Source: Thalassobium sp. (lineage in GTDB: Bacteria; Pseudomonadota; Gammaproteobacteria; Pseudomonadales; Oceanobacteraceae). From it: a DNA stretch of 64,000 nucleotides. The position numbers were made by a program, and so were the translations under genes. The stretch lies in assembly GCA_002733205.1 (NCBI GenBank), contig NVUW01000004.1:124001-188000 (forward strand), read 5' to 3'. Below are positions 26,604-36,298 of the stretch, piece after piece. The notes under the pieces were generated by a model. It did no database searches. It had not been told where the DNA came from and worked only from the letters and a program-made list of their open reading frames with translations. Numbering within the stretch: the first letter of the stretch is position 1; every line of letters begins with the position of its first letter.

Positions 26604-27461
26604 ATGGCGGCTATAAATGCAATTTATTCCACCCTGCTTCTCACACTCGGTGCCGCATTGACGGCTTCGCTCAGCAGTTGCAGCAGTCCGGCCAACAACC
26701 TTAATGCCACGTCCCAAAGCGTTGATAATACTGCAATAGTGATCGATAACAGTGTCCGCCCGGCTGCAGACAGCGCGCGTGACCGTTATCGCCATCCGGC
26801 AGAAACGCTGGCCTTTTTTCAGCTCGAACCACAGCACACCGTGGTTGAGATCTGGCCGGGAGGCGGCTGGTACAGCCGCATTCTTGCGCCTTATTTACAG
26901 GCTGACGGACGCTATATTGCAGCGCACTGGGCAGCGGATTCCCCGGTCGCATTTTTCCGTAACAGCCGCGCCGCGTTCGATCAGGAATTTACACAACCAG
27001 AGCAGCCATACGGGCCGGTTCGCGTGCTGATTCTCGAACCCCCACGCCAGAACCAATTAACCGCGGATATACAGGCCGACCGCATTCTCACGTTCCGCAA
27101 TGTGCATAACTGGATGCGTAACCATCAGGAGCAGGCCATTTTTGACAGTATGTTTGCCGCACTAAGGGCGGGAGGTATTCTGGGAGTGGTCGAGCATCGG
27201 GCGCCGCCGGGGTTCAGTCGGGACGACATGGTTAAATCAGGGTACGTCAGCGAATCTTACGTGCAACAGCTGGCGGAAAACGCCGGTTTTGTTCTGGAAG
27301 CCCGCAGCGAAGTGAATGCCAACACCGCCGACAGCAAAGATTATCCTGATGGTGTCTGGACGTTACCGCCGTCGTTACGTCTGGGAGAAACCAACAAAGC
27401 CCGATACCTGGCCATTGGTGAAAGCGACCGCATGACTCTGCGTTTCCGCAAGCCGCTGTGA
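26604..27461 (+). CDS. Exported methyltransferase-like lipoprotein (COG4798 type)
   Basis: A 285-residue protein with a lipoprotein signal (LTASLSSC, lipobox LSSC) followed by a class I SAM-methyltransferase-like fold. VVEIWPGGGWYSRILAPYL is the motif I region, and LTFRNVHNWMRN and GGILGVVEHRAPPG are later motifs. Members of this family are predicted to be exported, which is odd because SAM is cytoplasmic; the active role is not known. AGGGA lies about seven bases before the ATG. The stop of the LysR gene is 43 bases upstream, so a shared transcript is possible. Confidence 0.78.
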   Translation: MAAINAIYSTLLLTLGAALTASLSSCSSPANNLNATSQSVDNTAIVIDNSVRPAADSARDRYRHPAETLAFFQLEPQHTVVEIWPGGGWYSRILAPYLQADGRYIAAHWAADSPVAFFRNSRAAFDQEFTQPEQPYGPVRVLILEPPRQNQLTADIQADRILTFRNVHNWMRNHQEQAIFDSMFAALRAGGILGVVEHRAPPGFSRDDMVKSGYVSESYVQQLAENAGFVLEARSEVNANTADSKDYPDGVWTLPPSLRLGETNKARYLAIGESDRMTLRFRKPL

Positions 27462-27473
27462 TTCTGCCTGTTA

Positions 27474-28649
27474 TCAGGCATCGCCGGTTTTCGGCATCAT
27501 ATCCAGCAGAGCCTGCACCTGTTGCGGATCAACATGCTCACCGGAGAAGACCTGATTAATTTTTTGCAGCAATTCACCCAGGCCTTCATCGACCCGCATA
27601 CCTTCATTAAAAACCCGGCTGGTTTCAGTAATGCCGGTTTCCATAATCTTCTGCATTGTTGCTTCCTGGCGCTCGTCCATCCCCAAAAACTGCAGGCTTT
27701 GTTCAACGCCGTCGGCCATGTTCTCAACCACGTCGGCAATATCGCGCATAACATGCTGATACGATGCATCGACGGTCGACATGATGTGGCTCATCTGACT
27801 GCTCAGGCGCTTAACCAAGCGGCTTTCCAGCGCCAGCGACTGCAGGTTATCCAACGCCTGAATGCGTGCATCGCAGCCCTGTAATAAAGAAAAAACGTTG
27901 TCTTTAATGGCACCGTATTTCTTTTCGTCATCCACCGGCATATTTTTCACCAGTAATGAAACCCCGCCGTAATTCATAATCGAACGACGGCCAAAATCGA
28001 CGTAGCGACCTTTGTCTTTACACTCGCTCATCAGTACGGATTCCATATCCTTAGCCATACCGTTGGCTTCCATATTTTTTACGCCATAGCGGCTGCGCAT
28101 CTGCAGGCTGCAGTTAATCGCGTAACTCTGCAAAGCCTGAAACAAACGCATGCCCAGCTCATCAATATTGTTACAGCGGTTAACGTCGAGTAAAAACTGA
28201 ATATTAACGCCCAGATCGGACGTATCAGACATGGCAATAAAGGCCATTTCGTTGGCTTGTTTCAGCTGCATTTTCAGCTGATCGTTGGCAATTTTGTTGA
28301 ACAGAACGCGGTCCAGCCGCGCTTTCAGCTCAAACATCATTGACGGTGACAGGTAATCGTCGCAACCGGCATCATAAGCATCCAGCTTATGCTGCAGGGT
28401 TTCCTGATTCCCCAGTACCACAACCGGCAATTCACTGTTGTCTTTAAGCTCACGGCAGACTTCAATCACCGCTTCCGCCGCGATACTGCTGCCATCGATA
28501 AGAATGAGTTTAAGGTCGTGCTCACGGGCCAGCTGTTGCGTCTCAGGGACATCAGCCGCGTGCAGCAGGTGGTATTTTTCATCCAGTTGATCGCCCAGTT
28601 TTCCGTCTGGCTCTTTACTGAGTACAACCGCTGTATATCGCGTTGTCAT
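27474..28649 (-). CDS. Degenerate response-regulator-receiver protein, 391 aa
   Basis: The N-terminal 120 residues fold as a CheY-like receiver: LKLILIDGSS supplies an aspartate in the phospho-acceptor place. The usual Thr/Ser site reads VVLGNQE and the conserved lysine after DDYL is replaced (AGCDDYLSPSM). It is therefore probably a pseudo-receiver. The C-terminal 270 residues are helical with coiled-coil character (MQLKQANEM onwards) and end in a four-helix-like region (DMMPKTGDA). No output enzyme or DNA-binding domain is recognised. The start ATGA overlaps a tiny leader frame at 28646-28660. Confidence 0.7.
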   Translation of the reverse strand: MTTRYTAVVLSKEPDGKLGDQLDEKYHLLHAADVPETQQLAREHDLKLILIDGSSIAAEAVIEVCRELKDNSELPVVVLGNQETLQHKLDAYDAGCDDYLSPSMMFELKARLDRVLFNKIANDQLKMQLKQANEMAFIAMSDTSDLGVNIQFLLDVNRCNNIDELGMRLFQALQSYAINCSLQMRSRYGVKNMEANGMAKDMESVLMSECKDKGRYVDFGRRSIMNYGGVSLLVKNMPVDDEKKYGAIKDNVFSLLQGCDARIQALDNLQSLALESRLVKRLSSQMSHIMSTVDASYQHVMRDIADVVENMADGVEQSLQFLGMDERQEATMQKIMETGITETSRVFNEGMRVDEGLGELLQKINQVFSGEHVDPQQVQALLDMMPKTGDA

Positions 28650-28660
28650 AGTCGATCCAT
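28646..28660 (-). other. Four-codon leader frame (MDRL) overlapping the 391-aa gene start
   Basis: On the minus strand ATG GAT CGA CTA TGA reads from 28660 to 28646, its stop overlapping the ATG of the pseudo-receiver gene by the classical ATGA. The only good Shine-Dalgarno (GGAGG, 28676-28672) is 11 bases before the leader ATG and 22 bases before the gene's own ATG. This suggests termination-reinitiation coupling. Supported only by geometry. Confidence 0.4.
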
Positions 28661-28793
28661 CAAATTGCAGTCCTCCTCAATGTTTAGTTGAGGAAGACCC
28701 ATCCTGCCAGCCGGATTGACTGATATATGGCTGGCTAATACCGCTTTTCATACCACTGACGGAGGCGGCACAAGCCTTATGACAGGCAATCAC

Positions 28794-31535
28794 TCAGATA
28801 AGCTGCAGCTCTTTGGCGCGATGAATCGCCTGAGTACGGCTTTTGGCAGCCAGTTTGACATTAATCTTGCGGGCATGGGTTTTGACGGTGTGCAGGGAGA
28901 TAAACAACTGATCCGCAATTTCCTGATTGGACAATCCCTTGGCGATTTTTCGCAGCACTTCAAGTTCGCGCTCACTGAGATTAACCGCCAGTTCCGGTGT
29001 CTCGTTTTCCGCCCGCGGTGGCAGTGAATCGCTGAGATTCGGCACCCAGGACAGTAAATCCAGCCCAATGCCTTCGCGCTGCAGCACCCGTGCTGACTGA
29101 GTGAAAATCTGCTGGCTTTCCAGTTGCTGGTTTTGCGCACGCAACGCCGCGCCGCGCAATAGTTGCAGCAACATCATACTCAGGTTGTGATTGCGTTGAC
29201 GCAGCCAGCTGTCAATTTCATTCAGACACTCCGCCGGCTTCCCGGCCAGCAGGTATAAACGTGCCTGAGTCGCCACTGCCAGACCCGGCAGCATCGGGAA
29301 CAGCTCTGGCCTTGGCAGCTGTGCACAGCTCTGGCCCTGCAGCAATTTATCGATGCAGCTTTGCGCGCGGCTGAGTTTCCCCTGTGAGATCCAGACATTG
29401 GCTTTCACCATCAGCAGCCACTGGTAACTGTCCACTTCCACCTGCCAGCGCTGCATTAAGCGCTCAGCACTGTCGAGCGCATTCAGCGCCGCCGGATATT
29501 CGCCCGTAGCGGTAAAACGCATGGCCATAATGGCGTAGCCATAACACACCGAGACATCGTGTACCTGAGTACTGGCGGCAATGCCTTGTTGCAGAGTTTC
29601 TTCCAGCATCGCGTCGTCACCGCCGCCAAGCCAGCGCAGTACCGCACGATAGAGCAACAAGCGACCACGGGGTAATAGCTCACCGTGTTCGCCATAGCCG
29701 CTCAGCAGAGCCAGGCCACGCTCAACAATTTCGCGGCTGTGGGCAATATGGCCGCGATTCAGTTCAATGCGGGCATAGTCAAACAGCGCCAGAGCTTCCA
29801 TCGCCGGGGCATTATTCTGCCGCGCCAGATCCTGTGCCAGGCGGTTCCAGATACGCGCGCCATCGGCGTCATGTTGCGCCAGACGCAACTGCGCCAGTGT
29901 CGAACTCATCAGAATACGCAGGGTAAAACGTGTCGGTGGTAAATGTTCCAAAGCCTGTTTGCACAAAGGCTCGGCCTGACTGAGCTGGCCTTTCAGCCGC
30001 GCCAGATAACCCTGCAACGCGGCCTCTTCAAAGCTGGACAGGCACTGACGCTGCAACAAACGACCGATCATATCTTCGGCTTTTTCGCGCTGATGGGTCA
30101 GCAACCACGACCAGGCGGCAATGGCCATCAGCCGCGGTGAGGCATACAAAAGCTCGTCGCCCAATAATTCAAACCAGGACAGCAGCCCGGCAATATCGAG
30201 GTTGGCAAGAATGGTTTCCGCTTCGTGTTCTACCCAACCCTGTACTTCTTCGCTCAGCCCCGCTGCGCGGGCGTGATGCAATGCTGCCACCGGCTGCTGT
30301 TGCTGGCTGAGCCAGTCATAAGCCAGACGGTGCAGGCGGCGGCACTCTTGCTGCGGCAGCTGTTGCGCCAGCAGATCAGCCATCACCGGGTGCATACGGA
30401 ACCAGCCGGCGCGATGCAGTTGCGGTTCAATAAACAGATTCAGACGTAATGCCTGCTGCAATGGCTGGTGATAATCCGCCGAGCCGGTGCAGTGCTGCAG
30501 CAGTTCTTCATTAAAGCTGCCAAGCACCGCTGCTTGCTGCACAAACTGCTGCACTTCTGCGGGTAAACGATGCAGGGTTTCGCCCAACAGATAATCGCTC
30601 AATTCCTGTTGTGCCAATTGCACCGCTGGCTCCAGCGGGCGTCCCGCCGCGCGATAACACGCCAGCCAGATGGCCAGCCCGGCCGGCCAGCCGGCCAGTC
30701 GCTGAATCAGTTGTTGTATCTGTTGCGGGCTGATGTCGACGCTGTGCAGTAACAGCAGCTGTTGGGTTTCGTCATCAGTGAACGCCAGCTCGCTGACGCC
30801 CAGCCAGCCCAAAGCGGTATTCAGGCGTAAACGCCCAAGATGATTAGGAATATAACGCGATGCCAGGACCATGCTGACACCGGCAGGCAGCTGCTCAACG
30901 ATCAGATTCAGTACCTGCCAGCTGTCACTGTCCTGCAGGCTGTGTACATCGTCAAAACAGAGCAGTAATGGCCGTTCAAAACTGGCCAGTTCCTGCAACC
31001 ACAGCAGCAGCACCTGCTCGACATCCACCCGCCCGCGACGTTTGGTTTCATGCCAATGCGCCAGCGCATCGGTAGCCACACCAGGCAGCTGGCGTTCCGC
31101 CGCTTCGAGAAAATGGCGCAGGAAAAAGGCGTCGGGGGTATCGCGACTGTCGAGGGTCAGCCAGATCACAGAAGTGCCGTTGCGTTCGGCCTGCCGTGCA
31201 GCATCCGCCAGCAATACCGTTTTCCCGTAACCCGCCGGGGCGTTGACCCAGACCACGCGCGTCTGCTCCAGCGCATTAAGCAGCAGGGCTGCGCGGTCGA
31301 GTGCATGTACCGGTGCGTCCGGACGACGGCATTTAAGCGTCACCCAGGCAGCTACGGCTTTCTGATCGAGAGATTCCAGCCAGGGCGACTGAGAGGCATC
31401 GGGTTTTGCTGTAAACACCATGAAACTGTCTGACTCGGCTAACGGATCAAAAACCACCGTCGCAGACTGACAGCAACGACATTCCGGTGGTTGAGTTATT
31501 CTGCATATTACACGAAGTGGCGCATCGGTACTCAT
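28794..31535 (-). CDS. MalT-like ATP-binding LuxR-family regulator (LAL/STAND)
   Basis: A 913-residue STAND-type activator. Walker A is APAGYGKT (residues 99-106); Walker B is LLLCFDDVHSL, in an NB-ARC-like ATPase. The middle (about 430-830) is a TPR-like helical repeat array for ligand or partner sensing. The C-terminus is a LuxR helix-turn-helix (LSERELEVLRKIAKG, NQEIADQLFISLHTVKTH, residues about 845-905). The start is uncertain: 31535 has little ribosome binding site, and an in-frame ATG at 31421 would trim 38 residues before the ATPase. The inducer is unknown. It lies downstream of the porin/FMN/PepSY genes on the same strand. Confidence 0.88.
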   Translation of the reverse strand: MSTDAPLRVICRITQPPECRCCQSATVVFDPLAESDSFMVFTAKPDASQSPWLESLDQKAVAAWVTLKCRRPDAPVHALDRAALLLNALEQTRVVWVNAPAGYGKTVLLADAARQAERNGTSVIWLTLDSRDTPDAFFLRHFLEAAERQLPGVATDALAHWHETKRRGRVDVEQVLLLWLQELASFERPLLLCFDDVHSLQDSDSWQVLNLIVEQLPAGVSMVLASRYIPNHLGRLRLNTALGWLGVSELAFTDDETQQLLLLHSVDISPQQIQQLIQRLAGWPAGLAIWLACYRAAGRPLEPAVQLAQQELSDYLLGETLHRLPAEVQQFVQQAAVLGSFNEELLQHCTGSADYHQPLQQALRLNLFIEPQLHRAGWFRMHPVMADLLAQQLPQQECRRLHRLAYDWLSQQQQPVAALHHARAAGLSEEVQGWVEHEAETILANLDIAGLLSWFELLGDELLYASPRLMAIAAWSWLLTHQREKAEDMIGRLLQRQCLSSFEEAALQGYLARLKGQLSQAEPLCKQALEHLPPTRFTLRILMSSTLAQLRLAQHDADGARIWNRLAQDLARQNNAPAMEALALFDYARIELNRGHIAHSREIVERGLALLSGYGEHGELLPRGRLLLYRAVLRWLGGGDDAMLEETLQQGIAASTQVHDVSVCYGYAIMAMRFTATGEYPAALNALDSAERLMQRWQVEVDSYQWLLMVKANVWISQGKLSRAQSCIDKLLQGQSCAQLPRPELFPMLPGLAVATQARLYLLAGKPAECLNEIDSWLRQRNHNLSMMLLQLLRGAALRAQNQQLESQQIFTQSARVLQREGIGLDLLSWVPNLSDSLPPRAENETPELAVNLSERELEVLRKIAKGLSNQEIADQLFISLHTVKTHARKINVKLAAKSRTQAIHRAKELQLI

Positions 31536-31614
31536 TACAGGTCAGACCATGACCTTTCTTTACGGGTAATACTGGCAGGGTGTTTTACCGGGCGGAGAAG
31601 ACCGCCAGCCACAT

Positions 31615-32343
31615 TCAGAAACCCCGTTTGCGGCTGAACCAGATCCAGGCACCGGATAATGCCAGAAACAGCAGAATCAGCGCGGCCACATCCACCAGCC
31701 AGACACCCCAGGTTCCGAACCAGCGACCGGAATGCAGGTCCAGCAACACCCGCTGCCAGCTGATGGATTCATTACGGGCCGAAGCCAGTTGTGGCGGTAA
31801 AACCTGCAGAGGTTCCGCACTTGCAGCAGGTGCTGCAGCCGCCGTCAGCTGATAGCTGAGCAGATCCAGCGCAAACCAGTCCTGACCAATCTGCAGTTGA
31901 TAAGCATCGCCCTGCCAGACCACCGCCGTTACCGGTTCTTCACTGAACAGCGAAGGTTCCAGCACTTCCAGCAGTTGATTATTGCTATCCAGTAACAGCC
32001 ACTGGCTGCTGCAATCGACAAACTGCGAATCACGGCCACGGGCATAGCCCTGCAACTGGCGGCAGTCTGTCAATATCTGCTGATCGAGCTGCAACTGGCC
32101 ATCACGGCTCCATAGCCAATGCTCACCCAGAGCCACTCCCAGCGGACGACTGAGCGCTTGCTGGTAAGGCGTGAGGATCAGGGAATTCTGCGGATAAAGT
32201 CGATCAAGGCCGGTGGCGGCAATATGGTTCAGCAGCAGGCCGGTGAGGGTGACCAGAATAACAATCAGCGCCGCCAGCAGACCCGCGCGGCGGTGCCATT
32301 TGTGCAGCCAGAAACGGAGTTGGCGTCTAGTGGAGGTTTTCAT
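31615..32343 (-). CDS. PepSY-associated transmembrane protein
   Basis: A 242-residue inner-membrane protein of the PepSY-TM type. The N-terminal helix (LHKWHRRAGLLAALIVILVT) and a second at the C-terminus (VWLVDVAALILLFLALSGAW) frame a periplasmic domain. Histidines in RFWLHKWHRR, LLLNH and DLHSGRWFG sit at the helix ends, as in family members that bind haem and pass electrons. ATG 32343 lies 17 bases inside the upstream FMN-binding gene, giving coupling; a longer ATG at 32445 adds no domain. It likely works with that flavoprotein. Confidence 0.8.
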   Translation of the reverse strand: MKTSTRRQLRFWLHKWHRRAGLLAALIVILVTLTGLLLNHIAATGLDRLYPQNSLILTPYQQALSRPLGVALGEHWLWSRDGQLQLDQQILTDCRQLQGYARGRDSQFVDCSSQWLLLDSNNQLLEVLEPSLFSEEPVTAVVWQGDAYQLQIGQDWFALDLLSYQLTAAAAPAASAEPLQVLPPQLASARNESISWQRVLLDLHSGRWFGTWGVWLVDVAALILLFLALSGAWIWFSRKRGF

Positions 32344-32857
32344 CCGGTGTGGCTGCCCAGCGGTCGAGAAGGAGCGCGAGTTTAGCAACTTTCTCCATAC
32401 TGCGCACCGAGTAGGTGGCACCGGAAATGCCGTCAATATTGCCACTCAGCTCGCCATTTCCGGTCAATTTCAGCTGAGCAAACTGGGCGGTAAACGCCGG
32501 CAGACGGATTTCATCGCCGCGGATCTCGCGAAACACCATCACCTCGATGCGTTCAAGCACGCCGTTATGGGTCAGTACCGCAAAGGTGATGGGTTTTTCT
32601 TTGCCGATTTCACTCAGCACCCACAGGTTTTTCCCGTTGTGCGCCCAGTACTTCACCCGCGCCTGACGCAGATCGTAACGGATATGCTCACGGGCCAGAT
32701 CTTTCTGCTCGGTGCTTAACCATAATGTGCGCGCTTCCTGCCCGGCCGGAAACCAGTCGTTCAGCAGCTGCGGCAACGTCAGGTAGGTGCCTTTGCCCAG
32801 CGCAACAGCGCTGGACAGCAGCAATATCAGAGGCAGTAAAACGCGCAATAACCGCAT
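32327..32857 (-). CDS. Periplasmic FMN-binding protein with covalent-flavinylation motif
   Basis: A 176-residue exported protein with a signal peptide (LLRVLLPLILLLSSAVALG) and an FMN_bind domain. DGISGATYSV (about residues 141-150) matches the ApbE target consensus in which the threonine carries a phosphoester-linked FMN. FMN_bind proteins of this type pass electrons in the envelope. It follows the porin stop by one base and overlaps the PepSY gene by 17 bases, so the three form one unit. ApbE itself is not in the window. Confidence 0.85.
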   Translation of the reverse strand: MRLLRVLLPLILLLSSAVALGKGTYLTLPQLLNDWFPAGQEARTLWLSTEQKDLAREHIRYDLRQARVKYWAHNGKNLWVLSEIGKEKPITFAVLTHNGVLERIEVMVFREIRGDEIRLPAFTAQFAQLKLTGNGELSGNIDGISGATYSVRSMEKVAKLALLLDRWAATPDENLH

Positions 32858-32858
32858 A

Positions 32859-33971
32859 TCAGAAGCTGTAACCTACACCCAGGTTGTAACCGGTTTCATC
32901 CAGATCACCGGCTTCTTTCTGGCGGTAGTAATCGGCTTTGAATACCACGGTTTCAGCCAGCCAGTAGTTCACACCCACATCGTGACGTTCGAACCTGGAG
33001 TCTGTGCGGTCACCAGCCTTGGTATCCCAGCCGCTGTTACGGTAGAACACACCGACATCGTTCATGCGGTAAGACGGCTCAACATAAAAACCGGTCTGCT
33101 TGGAGGCACCCGCATTAAGGGTATTAATGTCTTTATCCAGATCCCATTGCGCATACAGTGCGCGCAGTTCAAAACCATTGCTCTGATACACCGCATGGGT
33201 TTCGATCAGACGGGCGCCGATTTCTTTGCTGCCGCTGCCCTGCAGCAGATCGTCCTGATACTGCAGAGTCGCAGCCAGTTCCAGACCCGGCACGGCGGTG
33301 TATTTTACGCGCGCGGTGTAAGCGGCTTTATTGGCTGGTGCTTCAGACACTTTCTGACGACCGTTACGTAACTCGCCGGTAGCCGTATTCAGACCGGAGT
33401 GCATGGCCACATCGTAGCTCAGACCGTCAGCGATTTTGCCACTCAGCCCGGCACCACCTTCCCACCAGGTGGTCGGGATGATTTTGTTTTCGACGCTGTT
33501 ACGCTCAACGCCGTAAAAAGTCTCAGGCTCGTGGGTTTCGTTGAGAATACCAACAGGAATCAGGAACAGACCGGCTTTGGCGCGGGTGCTGGCGCTGAGA
33601 TCGTGTTCGATATACGCCTGTTCGAGTTCGATTTCGCCTTTTTTACCTTCACCGGCCAGGCTGTGCTCCAGCTCGAACTCTGAGAAGAAGCGGGTACGCT
33701 CGTTAAACTCTTTGCTGAAGAACAGCACAAAACGATGAAAATCAATTTCGTTGTCTTTGCCATTCACCAGGTTCAGGTGCATTTCGCCGTAACCACCGAT
33801 GTGTACGCCGTTGCTCTGAGACGCAACACCTTGCTGTTCAACGGTATCAGCCAGACTGTTCAGCTGAGATTTCAGCGCTTCAATTTCGGCTTTCAGTTGA
33901 GCGTTATCGTCGGCCAGAGCCAGATTGGAAGAGGTAATAGCAGCAGCCAGCAGCAAAGCACGGGTTTTCAT
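32859..33971 (-). CDS. Outer-membrane porin (phosphate-porin-like barrel)
   Basis: A 370-residue barrel protein. The signal peptide ends near LALA, followed by a coiled-coil segment (QLKAEIEALKSQLNSLADT), then GYGEMHLNLV and alternating strands ending in aromatic F (LGVGYSF), a typical outer-membrane terminus. The N-terminal coiled coil and the barrel resemble porin O/P-type proteins; selectivity is unknown. AAGGA lies ten bases before ATG 33971. It is first of a three-gene unit with an FMN protein and a PepSY membrane protein. Confidence 0.82.
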   Translation of the reverse strand: MKTRALLLAAAITSSNLALADDNAQLKAEIEALKSQLNSLADTVEQQGVASQSNGVHIGGYGEMHLNLVNGKDNEIDFHRFVLFFSKEFNERTRFFSEFELEHSLAGEGKKGEIELEQAYIEHDLSASTRAKAGLFLIPVGILNETHEPETFYGVERNSVENKIIPTTWWEGGAGLSGKIADGLSYDVAMHSGLNTATGELRNGRQKVSEAPANKAAYTARVKYTAVPGLELAATLQYQDDLLQGSGSKEIGARLIETHAVYQSNGFELRALYAQWDLDKDINTLNAGASKQTGFYVEPSYRMNDVGVFYRNSGWDTKAGDRTDSRFERHDVGVNYWLAETVVFKADYYRQKEAGDLDETGYNLGVGYSF

Positions 33972-34156
33972 AGCGTTAGAATCCTTTGGGGATAAATGGC
34001 AATAAAATCGGCGAGCAAGATAGCACAAACGGGAATCACTTCAATATTTAAATAGCAATTGTTTTTATTCACATAATTAATAAAAAGGTCTGCCGATCAT
34101 CTTTCTTATCAGCCGGATCTGGCGGGATATCTGATAAGCAGGTCGAATGCGCAGGC

Positions 34157-34185
34157 ATAAAAAAACCAGCCCGAAGGCTGGTTTT
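34157..34185 (-). terminator. Rho-independent terminator of grxD
   Basis: A stem of ten base pairs (34162-34171 with 34176-34185) with the stable CGAA/TTCG loop is followed on the minus strand by a run of T. It sits 24 bases after the grxD stop. Confidence 0.9.
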
Positions 34186-34208
34186 CTGAGGCCGACATGC
34201 TGAAGCAC

Positions 34209-34529
34209 TTACGCCTGTGGCGCGGCTTCTTCCAGCAAAGGCTTAAGTTCGCCCTTGGTGTGCATCTCGGTCACGATATCGCAACCGCCAACCAGCTCAC
34301 CTTTTACCCACAGCTGTGGGAATGTAGGCCAGTTTGCATAGACCGGTAAGTTGGTACGGATTTCCGGATTGGACAGAATATCAACGTACGCAAACTTCTG
34401 GCCGCACTCCATAACCGCCTGCACGGTGCGGGCAGAGAAGCCGCACATTGGCTGGTTCGGTGAGCCTTTCATGTACAGCAGGATGTCGTTGGTTTCGATC
34501 TGGTCTTTGATGACCTGCATAATATCCAT
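34209..34529 (-). CDS. grxD: Monothiol glutaredoxin (Grx4 type, CGFS)
   Basis: A 106-residue monothiol glutaredoxin. CGFS (in PMCGFSARTVQ) is the single-cysteine active site that holds a bridging [2Fe-2S] cluster with glutathione. YANWPTFPQLWVKGELVGGCDI supplies the cis-proline and GG glutathione sites (shown in part). It delivers Fe-S clusters in the cytoplasm with BolA. It stands alone with its own terminator. Confidence 0.95.
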   Translation of the reverse strand: MDIMQVIKDQIETNDILLYMKGSPNQPMCGFSARTVQAVMECGQKFAYVDILSNPEIRTNLPVYANWPTFPQLWVKGELVGGCDIVTEMHTKGELKPLLEEAAPQA

Positions 34530-34613
34530 AGGTCTTCTCTCTCAAGCGTTGGATGACAATTGCCGCGATTCTAACACAAAGCGGCAAAAGCCTGACAGCG
34601 CCACTGGGGTATG

Positions 34614-36167
34614 TCAGCGGAAGCGCACGATGAGCTCGTGCAAATCCTGCGCAATCTGCTGAATTTCTTCCATGCTGCCGGCTGAGCGTTGTCCCGACTG
34701 CATACTCTGCTGTGACAGCTCATTGATGCGCGTTACCTGATGGCTGATCTCATTGGCAACCTGCACCTGCTCTTCCACCGCGGCCGCCATCTGAATCGAC
34801 ATATCGGCAATATTGCCAACCGAGGCTGCGATGTCAGCCAGTGATTCTTCCGCCTCGCGCATACGCTGTAATCCCTGTTCGGCAGCGGCAGTACCACGCT
34901 CTGCCACCGCCACGGACTGCCCGGTACGGCTGACCAGATCATTCACAACGGAATGAATGTCCGCCGTCGACTCACGGGTACGCATCGCCAGATTACGCAC
35001 TTCATCAGCAACCACCGCAAAACCCCGACCCTGATCTCCGGCTCTGGCGGCTTCAATCGCCGCATTCAGCGCCAATAAGTTGGTCTGCTCAGCAATCTGC
35101 TCAATAACCTGGGCTGAATTGGCGATCTTCTGGGTTTGCTGGGAAACATCGTTCACCGCCTGACGGATATCATCGACGGTTTGCTTCAGACCTTCAATAG
35201 ACTGCCTTGTTTGCAGCACCACCTGCCGCCCTTCTTCTGCTTGCTTGCGTGCGCTGTCGGCATGCTGTGCGGTATTCTGAATGTTGCCTGAAACCTCATG
35301 CACGGTGGCCGACATTTCCTGTACTGCCGTGGCGGTACTGGCGGTTTCATCCTGCTGAACTTTGAGATTGCGGCAGGTGTCCTGCATTTCTTCCAGGCCC
35401 AGCGCAGCACGCTGACTGGCTTTCTCGGCGGAATCTTCAAGACGGGTAAGCACGGTATCCAGATGGCGCTGCTGACTGAGGATGGCCACTTTGATTCTGC
35501 CCACCGGCAAATGATCATCGGTGAAGACCTGAGCGGCGAGGCTGTCACTGAAAGCGTTGTCCATGCTGGACATAATCATATTCAGTGTATTCCGGCGTGT
35601 AGCCAGAGAACGCCATGCATTCATAATCCCTCCGCCCAGCAACACGCACCAGCCAGCCAGTGGTGAGCCATTAAAGAATAGGATGGCGGAAAGCAAAGCC
35701 GCAGCAAGCATAATATAAATCTGCAGCGGCAAGGCGGAGATAAAAGCCGTGCGCGATTTACCCTCGCGCAACTTACGGTACAGAGCATCAGCACGATTAA
35801 CATCGCTGCGCGCCGGACATACCCGCACCGATTCATAGCCAATGGTTTTTCCGTTCTCCATTAATGGTGTGACATAGGCATTAACCCAATAAAAGTCCCC
35901 ATTTTTACAACGGTTTTTAACCATTCCCATCCATGGCCGTCCTGCCTTGAGGTGCTTCCACATATTCTGATATGCAGCCTCCGGCATGTCCGGATGACGG
36001 ACGATATTGTGTGGCTGGCCAATTAACTCCTCCCGGCTGAAGCCACTGACATCAACAAACGCCTGATTACAATGGCGGATAATTCCTTGCATATCCGTAG
36101 AAGAGATTAATTTTTGCTCAGCCGCAAAAGTAACTTCGTGGTTCGTTACTGGCTGGTTATTTCTCAT
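34614..36167 (-). CDS. Aer-like PAS-domain methyl-accepting chemotaxis protein
   Basis: A 517-residue chemoreceptor. The N-terminal PAS domain (about 10-120) carries [20 protein letters not shown], resembling the FAD-binding pocket of Aer. A hydrophobic stretch (about 147-175) anchors it, and the signalling domain contains the conserved hairpin [18 protein letters not shown]. There is no large periplasmic domain, so it senses cell-internal redox or oxygen rather than an external ligand. AAGG lies eight bases before the ATG. It is separate from grxD by 84 bases. Confidence 0.9.
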   Translation of the reverse strand: MRNNQPVTNHEVTFAAEQKLISSTDMQGIIRHCNQAFVDVSGFSREELIGQPHNIVRHPDMPEAAYQNMWKHLKAGRPWMGMVKNRCKNGDFYWVNAYVTPLMENGKTIGYESVRVCPARSDVNRADALYRKLREGKSRTAFISALPLQIYIMLAAALLSAILFFNGSPLAGWCVLLGGGIMNAWRSLATRRNTLNMIMSSMDNAFSDSLAAQVFTDDHLPVGRIKVAILSQQRHLDTVLTRLEDSAEKASQRAALGLEEMQDTCRNLKVQQDETASTATAVQEMSATVHEVSGNIQNTAQHADSARKQAEEGRQVVLQTRQSIEGLKQTVDDIRQAVNDVSQQTQKIANSAQVIEQIAEQTNLLALNAAIEAARAGDQGRGFAVVADEVRNLAMRTRESTADIHSVVNDLVSRTGQSVAVAERGTAAAEQGLQRMREAEESLADIAASVGNIADMSIQMAAAVEEQVQVANEISHQVTRINELSQQSMQSGQRSAGSMEEIQQIAQDLHELIVRFR

Positions 36168-36298
36168 GGTGCATGCCTTTAGTAAATTCTGTCATAAGAC
36201 TAGCTCAATCTTATGCTTTCTCATGCTGCGACCATGGTTATCTTTCCGGGGCTCCTGCCAAAGATCTGACTGATGTAATGATTCAGAGGTGCCTTAAC

